Shown here: positions 1 to 6,141 of the stretch, one piece after another
Position numbering within the stretch: position 1 is the stretch's first letter
Layout: each line of letters opens with the position of its first letter
From: CANLWN01 sp039815505
GTDB taxonomy: Bacteria; Bacteroidota; Bacteroidia; Flavobacteriales; Flavobacteriaceae
Reading direction: 5' to 3'
Assembly (NCBI GenBank): GCA_039815505.1
Contig: JBCBZE010000061.1
Location: 1-13,036, forward strand
Length of the DNA stretch: 13,036 nucleotides
The notes under the pieces: model-generated
The model's input: only the letters and a program-made list of their open reading frames with translations
Databases searched by the model: none
Told to the model about the DNA's origin: nothing
Program-made: the position numbers and the translations under genes

Positions 1-387
1 ACAAGTGTTTGCACTGGAGGTTGGATTCTAGGAAAAACAGGATTATTAAAAGGTAAAAGTGCCACAGGGAATTGGTTTAGAGCTAAAGAGATATTGGCCG
101 AAAACGGTGCGACTTTTACTGGAGAGCGCTACACTCAAGATGGAAAATATTGGACCTCTGCAGGAGTTACCGCAGGTATGGATATGTCATTGGCCATTAT
201 GGCTGAATTAACGGGCAAAGACTATACGCAAGCGGTAATGTTAGATATGGAATACGACCCTGAACCACCTATTGAAGGAGGAAGTGTAGAAAAAACAAAA
301 CCAGAAGTTTTACAGTTTATGAAGGTAATGTACGCTTCTATGGCCGACCCCCTTTTTGAAGAATTGAGCTCAGAAAAGAACTATTGA
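1..387 (+). CDS. DJ-1/PfpI family protein, 3' part (5' end outside window)
   Basis: The frame is open from base 1 to a TGA at 385-387, giving 128 residues of a gene whose start lies outside the window. A TTG at 94 could be read as a start but is internal to the family homology. Visible codons 2-6 read SVCTG, the nucleophile elbow of the DJ-1/PfpI (class I glutamine amidotransferase-like) superfamily, with Cys at codon 4. This is followed by the usual W-x-LGKTGLLKGK-x-AT stretch and, near the end of the domain, SAGVTAGMDMSLAIM, the helix after the active-site strand. Members include isonitrile hydratases, glyoxalase/deglycase-like enzymes and AraC-type regulators. No HTH follows, so this is a stand-alone domain protein. 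The conserved upstream Glu that polarises the Cys cannot be checked. Substrate unknown; family call firm. Confidence 0.88.
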   Translation, partial: TSVCTGGWILGKTGLLKGKSATGNWFRAKEILAENGATFTGERYTQDGKYWTSAGVTAGMDMSLAIMAELTGKDYTQAVMLDMEYDPEPPIEGGSVEKTKPEVLQFMKVMYASMADPLFEELSSEKNY

Positions 388-476
388 GACTTCAAAATAT
401 TAATGTGAATTGAAGAATATATAATTTGAAATCAAAACACGTAACAACAAATAAAAGTTTGTTGTGAAAAAATCAG

Positions 477-500
477 AAATGTTATACCTACGTTGTACCC
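477..500 (+). repeat. Copy A of a 24-bp direct repeat (att-like candidate)
   Basis: Bases 477-500 match 4339-4362 at 22 of 24 positions (differences at 484 and 491), in the same orientation. Each copy is itself two imperfect tandem 11-bp units of the form TGTTGTACCTA. The copies are 3.86 kb apart and flank the hydrolase gene and the ECF operon; the other copy lies 162 bp beyond the 3' end of a tRNA-Leu gene. Direct repeats near a tRNA are the usual trace of tyrosine-recombinase integration, but no integrase gene is seen, so att identity is an inference. Confidence 0.45.
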
Positions 501-542
501 GTAAACAAAATTCTACAAGAGATACGTACGTTTTTTGTTTAC
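501..542. repeat. 10-bp perfect inverted repeat
   Basis: GTAAACAAAA (501-510) is the exact reverse complement of TTTTGTTTAC (533-542), with a 22-nt spacer containing TACGTACG. It starts immediately after repeat copy A. It is A+T-rich and lacks a clear terminal U-run, so it is a weak terminator candidate for the DJ-1 gene; a protein-binding site or a recombination-site arm is equally possible. Confidence 0.45.
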
Positions 543-941
543 CACATCCTATGTTTAAAGATATTTCTATAGACAACCTTCAATTTCGCAGACTAGATTT
601 TTAGTCTAGCAGTAAAAGACTCTTCAATGGGCTTTTTCAGATTTCATTCAACCTTTTCAAAAAAATTGTTACCTTCTTAGAGCATCTGGAAGGGTTAGCG
701 AAATGGAAAGCTAAAATTGGGGATTGTGTCCAAGACTTGAGTAGTGAAGCTCTTTTCCCGAAGCGTAGTGGTTTCCTGCTTTTTTCAGTAGGAAGCCGTG
801 AAATGCAGGGGAATGTGCTGAATAGTTATCATTATTGATTTGCACTTTGGTGAAAACAAGATATAAGAACTATGCCTAAAGTATTGAATAGGTTAAATGA
901 AAATTATCCTATTTCATAACGTGCAGTTTACGATTTAAAAA

Positions 942-1961
942 TCAAAGGTGTTTTCTAAGAGTTGTCGTAAGGATTTCAGGTTGGTCAATCCATAGTAGAT
1001 GACCTGCATTTTTTATACTAACGAAATTTACTCTGGGAATTTCAGCAGTCCATTTCCGGAAGATATGGTTGCCCATATCGAAACGGTCGTGGTCTCCGAT
1101 AATAACAGAAACTGGATAGGACTCTTCTTTAAAATCTTCAATAAAATTCCAACCTTCTTCTGGGTAGGTGCTCTCGGTCAATCCATACACGTTGCCCTTA
1201 TAAAGTGCTCTACCATTATTGAGTCTATTCCATTTACCAATGTCGTACAACATCATATGGGCAAAGTTGATTCGGTTACGTATGGTTGCTTCTTTTGAAG
1301 ATAGTTTTGGTTGTTCCCGCAATAAATTTTGATGCTTCAACTCGTTATCCAATCTCTCATTTGTAGCAAAACTTTCATAGGCATTTTGGGAGTTTTGTAG
1401 TAGTTCCATTTCCTTATCTGGAACTGGATTTTTTAGAAAAGCTGGACTTACCAAAACAAGTTTCTCTATGTGTTCAGGATATCTTTTTGCATAAGCACTT
1501 GCCAACACAGAGCCCATAGAATGCCCTAAGAGCGTCAATTTTTGAACTCTTAATTCTTTTCTTAAACGTTCAACATCCTCTATATGATTGTTATAGGTGA
1601 TTAAAGAGTCTGGAAAAGGCGAGCGCAGCGACCCACGTTGCTCACAAGCAAAGAATTTGTATTCTTTGCTGAGTCCCTTCACCATATCTATCATACCGCT
1701 ATGTTCCGCACCCCAACCACCGTGAAGTAGCACAATGGTATCTTTCCCGGTGCCAAATTCCCTGACATAGATTTGTGGGTCGGTATTCCAATCTCCTGTT
1801 GACAGAAACCAATCTTTCATATATTCTGTATCGCTTTGACTGACTTCTGACTCAAAACTTTGTTGTTTTGCAGGATGTTTTTCAGTATTGCAAGAGCTAA
1901 CAAGAAAAACTAAAAAGGCGGGGAAACTTATTTCAAAAAAGTATTCGAGTTTAGAATTCAT
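942..1961 (-). CDS. Lipoprotein alpha/beta hydrolase, proline iminopeptidase-like (S33 type)
   Basis: 339 residues. The N-terminus is hydrophobic and ends in FLVSSC with Cys24, a probable lipobox, so the mature enzyme is likely anchored to a membrane outside the cytoplasm. The alpha/beta hydrolase fold follows: oxyanion-loop HGGWG at 80-84, EQRGSLRS at 107-114 (matching the DQRG-x-GRS stretch of prolyl aminopeptidases), nucleophile elbow GHSMG at 146-150 (Ser148), acid in GDHD at 289-292 (probably Asp292), and His321 in NAGHLLW. The triad is therefore intact and length fits the family. S33-like enzymes cleave N-terminal proline or small peptides, but many similar proteins are esterases, so the substrate is open. 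The gene lies downstream of, and codirectional with, the ECF operon, with a likely terminator between them, so it is probably a separate unit. The start is supported by the signal sequence beginning just after it. Confidence 0.88.
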   Translation of the reverse strand: MNSKLEYFFEISFPAFLVFLVSSCNTEKHPAKQQSFESEVSQSDTEYMKDWFLSTGDWNTDPQIYVREFGTGKDTIVLLHGGWGAEHSGMIDMVKGLSKEYKFFACEQRGSLRSPFPDSLITYNNHIEDVERLRKELRVQKLTLLGHSMGSVLASAYAKRYPEHIEKLVLVSPAFLKNPVPDKEMELLQNSQNAYESFATNERLDNELKHQNLLREQPKLSSKEATIRNRINFAHMMLYDIGKWNRLNNGRALYKGNVYGLTESTYPEEGWNFIEDFKEESYPVSVIIGDHDRFDMGNHIFRKWTAEIPRVNFVSIKNAGHLLWIDQPEILTTTLRKHL

Positions 1962-1983
1962 AGTATCGAATCAAATAGTTATT

Positions 1984-2009
1984 AAAAAAGAGTAAAATTA
2001 TTCTCTTTT
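1984..2009 (-). terminator. Hairpin terminator candidate after the ECF operon
   Basis: Read on the minus strand, AAAAGAG (2009-2003) pairs with CTCTTTT (1992-1986) around a 10-nt A+T-rich loop, and the 3' arm runs into further T residues. It lies 43 bases past the stop of the two-TM gene and before the hydrolase start, the expected place to end the operon. The stem is weak in G+C, so efficiency is uncertain. Confidence 0.45.
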
Positions 2010-2051
2010 GTTACAGTTTGCCTTAGTGGCATTAAGCATAGTCAAATTCGT

Positions 2052-2396
2052 TTAAACTATTGACTTATGCAGTAATCGATTGTAATTGGAAATGATAATT
2101 ATTGAGATGGTTACTGATATAAAAAGAGTTATTATGGGCAATAGACTAATAGTACTGTCTATAGATGATTTGCCAATTACAGTCGCTATGGTAAAAGTCA
2201 GAACCAGTGCTATCGCGGTAAGGAAATAGTATAGGGACTTTCTAAGTTTAGATGCTATTTCATTTTTGAATTCATTTCTCAATCGGATAGCATCCATCAG
2301 GTTATTTTCAAAGTGCTCGGGTAATTTTTTGCGCTCAGCATTTTTGGCAATTGATTTAATAAAATCATCTTTAAACTCGTTTTCTTCCTTATGCAT
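2052..2396 (-). CDS. Two-TM membrane protein, probable anti-sigma partner of the ECF factor
   Basis: 114 residues. A charged N-terminal segment of about 54 residues contains LPEHFENNLMDAI at 25-37, a pattern that recurs in the cytoplasmic part of small Bacteroidota membrane proteins encoded after ECF sigma genes. Two hydrophobic helices follow at about 55-75 and 83-103, joined by a short loop, ending in a short basic tail. The ATG begins 3 bases after the sigma factor stop, so translation is almost certainly coupled, the classic arrangement for a sigma/anti-sigma pair. It lacks the zinc-binding HxxxCxxC of ZAS-type anti-sigma factors and has no sizeable periplasmic sensor domain. Existence as a gene is well supported; the anti-sigma role is inferred from position and layout. 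Confidence 0.78.
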   Translation of the reverse strand: MHKEENEFKDDFIKSIAKNAERKKLPEHFENNLMDAIRLRNEFKNEIASKLRKSLYYFLTAIALVLTFTIATVIGKSSIDSTISLLPIITLFISVTISIIIISNYNRLLHKSIV

Positions 2397-2399
2397 AAC

Positions 2400-2924
2400 T
2401 TATTTATTTTTCCAGATTTGACGTATACTTTTTCTAGCTCTATGCAGAATCACTTTGGTATTGGCTTTTGACCAGCCTGTTATTGCAATGATATCAGTAA
2501 TGCTCAACTCTTGCAGATAAAAGAGTTCTATCGCCAGAGACTCCTTCGAATCTAAAAGCGATAACACTTCGTTTATTTTTTCTGTTTGAATTTCTGACAC
2601 ATATTCAATCTGTTCTTCCATTATGGCATCGCCCTGTTCTTCAATAGAAACCACCGAAGATTCTTTTTTTAAAGTCCGCAGTCGCAAAAAAGATTCATTC
2701 ACCACTATCCTGTAAAACCAAGATTTAAAAGAAGCCGTTCTATTGAACTTTTTGAGGCCATTGAATGCTTTCATAAAAGCATCTTGGGTCACTTCTTCTG
2801 CATATTGTTCGTCTTTGATGATAGCGTACGAGATATTGAAGGCCATATTTTTATATGTCTTAATGAAATATGAAAACGCATCTACGTCTCCAGAGAGCAC
2901 TCTATCTATATAGACATCATCCAT
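2400..2924 (-). CDS. ECF-type RNA polymerase sigma-70 family factor
   Basis: 174 residues, the usual ECF size, with only regions 2 and 4. Region 2 spans roughly residues 10-82: YAEEVTQDAFMKAF at 41-54 is the core-binding helix, and SFKSWFYRIVVNESFLRLR at 65-83 corresponds to the -10 melting/recognition part. A variable acidic linker (about 85-113) leads to region 4 at about 114-170, with LQELSITDIIAITGWSK (137-153) as the helix-turn-helix entry and NTKVILHRARKSIRQ as the -35 recognition helix. It would direct core RNA polymerase to a small stress or surface regulon. It is third in a four-gene operon, 7 bases after the DUF6249 gene and 3 bases before the putative anti-sigma gene. A TGTAAC/TGTATC promoter ahead of the operon suggests it transcribes its own operon. 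Confidence 0.96.
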   Translation of the reverse strand: MDDVYIDRVLSGDVDAFSYFIKTYKNMAFNISYAIIKDEQYAEEVTQDAFMKAFNGLKKFNRTASFKSWFYRIVVNESFLRLRTLKKESSVVSIEEQGDAIMEEQIEYVSEIQTEKINEVLSLLDSKESLAIELFYLQELSITDIIAITGWSKANTKVILHRARKSIRQIWKNK

Positions 2925-2931
2925 AAGCGTA

Positions 2932-3294
2932 TTACCGCTTCTTTTTGAAAATAGCGTTCAGAACAAATAGCGAAATACTTAGAGAAAACCCGATGGTTGC
3001 TGTTATCAAAAATCCTTTGAAAAGCTCTTGGTCATTGTCCAAATATTGAATGAGAAAAGCTATCACTACAAAGGCAATACTTAGGCTACTGGTCACAATG
3101 GCGAGCTGCAACCAGGGAAATATGAACTTTATACCGTGCTCTTTTTGCGCTTTAAGAATATCTTCAAACTTTTCTCCTTTTTCTATCAGATACATTCGTT
3201 CTTTATCTCTTGCTTTTTGGTAAAAGAGCCACGCAAAGAATAAGGCTGCAATTGCTGATACTGCTATTATGCAGAATATGATGGATTCTATCAT
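2932..3294 (-). CDS. DUF6249-type three-TM membrane protein
   Basis: 120 residues with three predicted membrane helices at about 3-25, 61-83 and 93-114. Between the first two is a basic cytoplasmic stretch with KERMYLIEKGEK at 31-42; a (K/E)RM-x-LIEKG motif is characteristic of DUF6249 proteins, which in Bacteroidota are very often encoded next to an ECF sigma factor. It ends in KKKR. Function is unknown; its fixed place suggests a membrane component of the same signalling pathway. It sits 21 bases after the secreted NTF2-like gene and 7 bases before the sigma gene, so it is cotranscribed with both. Confidence 0.85.
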   Translation of the reverse strand: MIESIIFCIIAVSAIAALFFAWLFYQKARDKERMYLIEKGEKFEDILKAQKEHGIKFIFPWLQLAIVTSSLSIAFVVIAFLIQYLDNDQELFKGFLITATIGFSLSISLFVLNAIFKKKR

Positions 3295-3315
3295 AGGGTT
3301 ATTATTAAGTTTGTT

Positions 3316-4077
3316 TTATCTTTTTTTAGCTGTCATTTCCATCCCAGAACCTTTCATATATAAGCCTGAAACGGTACCGTTATCATCCATCAAGAAGGTT
3401 AAATCGCTGGTCTGTTCATCATCAATGAATTTGTGTTTATCGTAGCAATGGATTTTTACATCCTGACCTTGCGCGCCACCATAAAGGGCTCCATCTTTGA
3501 GACTTACGGTTAAAACAAATTCTGGTGAAAACTCATAATCGCCAATGTATTGTTTTAATTCGTGAGTAGATAGGGTAATTCGATTGTCTTTTGAACTATC
3601 CTGTTCCTGATGATGATTATAGCTTAATACTCTTGAGAGTTTCCATTGGCCTTTTTTAATTAGCCATACATGAGAAAAAGAAGCTTTTGTTTGCGCAAAA
3701 TTGTGTATTCCATTTTGTATGGCTCCATATAACTTACCGTCTTTATATAAAGGGAAAACTTCTAAGCTACTTTCATCCAAAACGCGCTTTAGCATGTTTT
3801 TTCCAGAACTGCATAAATTGTCTTTTACAGCCGCAAGAAACTTTGTTTTTGATTTTGTAATCCCATCTTTGTCGTGATAGAATTCAATATCATCAGCTAC
3901 TAATTGTGCAACTTGTTGAAGATTACATTCATTAAAGCCAACATCAAAAAGTAATCTATCTGCCATTTTCAAAGTATCAAATAAATCTTTACCTGTTTTT
4001 TCTACGTTTTGTGAATTAGTGTTATGACTTATTACGATGATAAATAGCACTAAAACTGTTTTTAATTTAAAAATCAT
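3316..4077 (-). CDS. Secreted two-domain protein: NTF2-like (SnoaL/DUF4440) plus DUF3471-like C-terminus
   Basis: 253 residues. Residues 1-22 form a signal peptide ending NTNSQ, a common Sec cleavage context in Flavobacteriaceae, which also supports this start. Residues about 32-157 look like an NTF2-like domain of the DUF4440/SnoaL kind: VADDIEFYHDKDGIT (60-74) is the typical early strand and HVWLIKKGQWKLSRVLSYNH (136-155) the final one. From about 170, LKQYIGDYEFSPEFVLTVSL begins an antiparallel-strand domain like DUF3471, seen at the ends of serine beta-lactamase-like proteins. No metal site or catalytic triad is visible, so it may bind a ligand rather than catalyse. As first gene of the ECF operon, directly behind an ECF-like promoter, it is probably an output or sensor of that system. 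Domain assignments are by eye. Confidence 0.82.
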   Translation of the reverse strand: MIFKLKTVLVLFIIVISHNTNSQNVEKTGKDLFDTLKMADRLLFDVGFNECNLQQVAQLVADDIEFYHDKDGITKSKTKFLAAVKDNLCSSGKNMLKRVLDESSLEVFPLYKDGKLYGAIQNGIHNFAQTKASFSHVWLIKKGQWKLSRVLSYNHHQEQDSSKDNRITLSTHELKQYIGDYEFSPEFVLTVSLKDGALYGGAQGQDVKIHCYDKHKFIDDEQTSDLTFLMDDNGTVSGLYMKGSGMEMTAKKR

Positions 4078-4108
4078 TTTTTTGAGTTATAAGTTGTTAT
4101 TACCTGTA

Positions 4109-4136
4109 GGATACAGATTGGTAGATAAAGGTTACA
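4109..4136 (-). promoter_or_regulatory. ECF-type promoter of the sigma factor operon (candidate)
   Basis: On the minus strand TGTAAC (4136-4131) is followed after 15 bases by TGTATC (4115-4110), or after 16 bases by GTATCC. This fits the general ECF pattern of an AAC-containing -35 and a GTnTC-like -10 with a 15-17-bp spacer. Transcription would start about 25 bases upstream of the ATG at 4077, the right distance. No TAnnTTTG housekeeping -7 element is seen at an equally good place. Confidence 0.5.
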
Positions 4137-4338
4137 AATGGCAAAAATTTATTTATTCACTGATGGGTGTATTTTACGAGTTTATCTTTATGGTTGTATT
4201 GTACGATAATATACCTCCTCCAAATTCTAAAATAAAGGATTGTATTGCGGAATTTATTAATCGAAGTAGTGATAAATATGATTTGAGATTAAATCAAAGT
4301 AATATCTATAAGAATAAATGTCATTCTTGAAATAAGCA

Positions 4339-4362
4339 AAATGTTGTACCTATGTTGTACCC
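4339..4362 (+). repeat. Copy B of the 24-bp direct repeat (att-like candidate)
   Basis: Second copy of the repeat at 477-500, 22 of 24 bases identical and in the same orientation. Here the two tandem 11-bp units are cleaner (TGTTGTACCTA then TGTTGTACCC). It lies between the ECF operon promoter region and the tRNA-Leu gene, directly before a strong hairpin. Confidence 0.45.
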
Positions 4363-4364
4363 TA

Positions 4365-4400
4365 AATAGAAACCCCGACGCTCCGGTCGGGATTTCTATT
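4365..4400. terminator. Long hairpin, probable bidirectional terminator
   Basis: AATAGAAA (4365-4372) pairs with TTTCTATT (4393-4400); after one C/A mismatch, CCCGAC (4374-4379) pairs with GTCGGG (4386-4391) around loop GCTCCG. The stem is 14 paired bases with a G+C core and A/T flanks on both sides. It could end transcripts entering from either direction, or insulate the ECF promoter from the tRNA region. No + strand gene that it would terminate is evident. Confidence 0.6.
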
Positions 4401-4487
4401 GTTGTTAAGGTGGGGCGACTCATTTCGACTTCGCTCGGCACAGGCTTCTCGTCCCTCCCCCGTGTTCCGTTGTTGGAAATACCTCAT

Positions 4488-4516
4488 AAAAAAAGCCCCT
4501 CATTCTTGAGAAGCTT
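4488..4516 (-). terminator. Rho-independent terminator of tRNA-Leu
   Basis: Read on the minus strand, AAGCTTCTCA (4516-4507) pairs over 10 bp (two G-U pairs) with TGAGGGGCTT (4502-4493) around loop AGAA, followed by a run of T residues (to 4488). It begins 7 bases past the tRNA 3' end. Confidence 0.82.
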
Positions 4517-4523
4517 TCCTTTG

Positions 4524-4605
4524 TACAGGCGGAGAGACTCGAACTCTCACACCTTGCGGCACTAGATCCTAAGTCTAGCGTGTCTACCAATTCCACCACG
4601 CCTGC
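4524..4605 (-). tRNA. tRNA-Leu(UAG)
   Basis: 82 nt read on the minus strand. The acceptor stem is GCAGGCG paired with CGCCTGT (first pair G-U), with discriminator A as expected for leucine. The D-arm contains GTGGAATTGGTAGACAC. The anticodon stem CTAGA/TCTAG encloses loop CTTAGGA, so the anticodon is TAG, reading CUA (and other CUN) leucine codons. A long variable arm built on GCC-GCAA-GGT marks it as class II, and the T-arm is GAGAG-TTCGAGT-CTCTC. The 3' CCA is not encoded. It stands alone with its own terminator and probable promoter, divergent from the M20 dipeptidase gene. Confidence 0.97.
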
Positions 4606-4644
4606 GTAGCAATAATCTCGATGGCTATCAGGATTATTGGGATG

Positions 4645-4652
4645 CAAATATA
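4645..4652 (-). promoter_or_regulatory. -7 element of the tRNA-Leu promoter (candidate)
   Basis: The minus strand reads TATATTTG, an exact match to the Bacteroidota -7 consensus TAnnTTTG, 39 bases upstream of the tRNA 5' end. No clean TTTG -33 box is found 19-21 bases further up, only a T-rich GCATTTC stretch. Confidence 0.45.
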
Positions 4653-4697
4653 AAGCAAAATTTCAATTTTGAAATGCCTTAAGTTCAAAAAGTTCTT

Positions 4698-4731
4698 TTT
4701 GTATCGTACTTTTATTGACATTTATAAATGT
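4698..4731 (+). promoter_or_regulatory. Promoter region of the M20 dipeptidase with a 14-bp palindrome
   Basis: TTTG at 4698-4701 and TATAAATG at 4723-4730 are 21 bases apart and could be -33 and -7 elements. The -7-like element lies inside a perfect 14-bp palindrome, ACATTTATAAATGT (4718-4731), ending 6 bases before the ATG. If this is the promoter, the transcript has almost no leader. The palindrome could be an operator. Confidence 0.33.
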
Positions 4732-4737
4732 ACATCC

Positions 4738-6132
4738 ATGCAAGATATCAAAAGCTATATCGATGAAAATAAAGAACGATTCATCCATGAACTTATCCAA
4801 CTGTTAAAATTACCCTCTATAAGTGCTGATTCCACCTTTTCAAAAGATGTTCTTAGTACGGCCGAAGCGGTACAATCATCCTTATCCGAAGCTGGTTGCA
4901 ATCTTGTAGAAATTTGTAAAACGGAAGGATATCCCATTGTATATGGCGAAAAGATCGTAGATACCAACCTTCCTACAGTACTTGTATACGGACATTATGA
5001 TGTACAACCACCAGACCCATTGGATCTTTGGGATTCCCCTCCTTTTGAACCGATTATAAAGCAAACGGATTTGCATCCCGAAGGTGCTATTTTCGCTCGT
5101 GGAGCCTGCGACGATAAAGGGCAAATGTATATGCATGTAAAGGCTTTGGAGTTTATGGTAAGGAACAATGAACTACCCTGCAATGTAAAATTTATGATCG
5201 AAGGCGAAGAAGAAGTTGGGAGTAAAAGTCTCGCGACTTTTGTAACCGAAAACCGGGAAAAATTGGCCAACGATATTATTCTAATTTCGGATACGGGTAT
5301 GATTGCCAATGATGTCCCCTCGATTACCACGGGCCTTAGAGGTCTTAGCTATGTAGAGGTGGAGGTCACCGGCCCAAATAGGGACCTGCATTCGGGATTA
5401 TATGGTGGAGCCGTTGCCAACCCCATCAACATTCTTACGAAAATGATCGCCTCACTACATGATGACGACAACCATATTACCATCCCCGGTTTCTATGATA
5501 CGGTAGAGAAGCTCTCCGAAGAGGAGCGTGAAGCAATGGCCAAAGCTCCTTTTAGCCTGGAAGCTTATAAACGTGCTTTGGATATTGAGTCCGTTTATGG
5601 GGAAAAGGGATACTCCACGAACGAGCGTAATTCCATTCGTCCCACATTGGATGTCAATGGCATTTGGGGGGGATACACGGGAGAAGGGGCCAAAACCGTT
5701 ATTGCCAGTAAGGCCTATGCCAAAATTTCCATGCGATTGGTCCCTAATCAAGATTGGAAGGAAATCACTCAACTTTTTAAGGTTCATTTTGAAAATATTG
5801 CCCCAAAAGGCGTAACCGTAAAGGTGACCCCGCATCATGGAGGACAAGGATATGTCACCCCAACCAATCATGTAGGGTACAAAGCGGCGGCAAAAGCCTA
5901 TGAGGCCACCTTTGGGAAAACACCTATCCCACAACGTACCGGGGGTAGTATTCCCATAGTATCCCTATTTGAAAAAGAACTGGGAAGTAAAACCATCCTT
6001 ATGGGGTTTGGCTTGGACAGTGATGCTATTCATTCACCCAATGAACATTTTGGGGTTTGGAACTATCTAAAGGGTATTGAGACCATACCTTACTTTTATC
6101 GATACTTTACCGAGCTAGCGAATCACACATAG
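4738..6132 (+). CDS. M20 family metallopeptidase (cytosolic nonspecific dipeptidase/carnosinase type)
   Basis: 464 residues from the ATG at 4738, which I prefer over the ATG at 4669: the family starts with a helix like MQDIKSYIDENKERF and the extra 23 residues are not typical. Metal and catalytic residues of the di-zinc M20A fold are all present: His86 and Asp88 in GHYDVQP, Asp125 in RGACDDKGQ, Glu158 (base) and Glu159 (metal) in EGEEEVGS, Asp185 in ISDTGM, and His432 in DAIHSPNEHF. The lid/dimerisation domain lies between, with RDLHSGLYGG at about 215-224 (His donated across the dimer in this family). No signal peptide, so it should act in the cytoplasm hydrolysing dipeptides taken up or released during protein turnover. 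It converges with the MORN_2 gene, 9 bases apart. Exact substrate is not readable from sequence. Confidence 0.95.
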   Translation: MQDIKSYIDENKERFIHELIQLLKLPSISADSTFSKDVLSTAEAVQSSLSEAGCNLVEICKTEGYPIVYGEKIVDTNLPTVLVYGHYDVQPPDPLDLWDSPPFEPIIKQTDLHPEGAIFARGACDDKGQMYMHVKALEFMVRNNELPCNVKFMIEGEEEVGSKSLATFVTENREKLANDIILISDTGMIANDVPSITTGLRGLSYVEVEVTGPNRDLHSGLYGGAVANPINILTKMIASLHDDDNHITIPGFYDTVEKLSEEEREAMAKAPFSLEAYKRALDIESVYGEKGYSTNERNSIRPTLDVNGIWGGYTGEGAKTVIASKAYAKISMRLVPNQDWKEITQLFKVHFENIAPKGVTVKVTPHHGGQGYVTPTNHVGYKAAAKAYEATFGKTPIPQRTGGSIPIVSLFEKELGSKTILMGFGLDSDAIHSPNEHFGVWNYLKGIETIPYFYRYFTELANHT

Positions 6133-6141
6133 ACCAAAAGC

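Larger units (their letters stand above)
388..941. other. Intergenic region without a convincing gene
   Basis: This 554-bp stretch separates the DJ-1 gene from the convergent hydrolase gene. It contains one copy of a 24-bp repeat (477-500), an inverted repeat directly after it (501-542), and a small hairpin AGACTA/TAGTCT at 590-607 with a 6-nt loop. A + frame stays open from about 606 to a TGA near 840 but has no plausible start and resembles no family I recognise. I see no RNA gene. The position between one repeat copy and a low-GC gene block makes decayed insertion DNA possible. Confidence 0.6.

Noticed and set aside
606..840. Open + frame between the DJ-1 gene and the hydrolase
   Set aside because: No usable start codon and no family resemblance; could be chance or a decayed fragment, not supportable as a gene.
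4037..4330. 97-codon + frame across the ECF operon promoter (also a 55-codon version from 4163)
   Set aside because: It overlaps the start of the secreted NTF2-like gene in antisense, is A+T-rich with no recognisable motif, and has no promoter; the interval is better explained as regulatory DNA.
4420..4647. 75-codon minus-strand frame containing VVELVDTLDLGSS
   Set aside because: It is a translation of the tRNA-Leu gene and its flanks, a well-known spurious product; the tRNA structure explains the sequence.
4669..4737. 23-residue N-terminal extension of the M20 dipeptidase
   Set aside because: The extension is not typical of the family, which begins at the MQDIKSYI-like helix; the start at 4738 is preferred.
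4995..5934. Antisense frames of 111 and 159 codons within the dipeptidase gene
   Set aside because: The sense frame carries every M20 metal and catalytic residue; the antisense products have no motifs.
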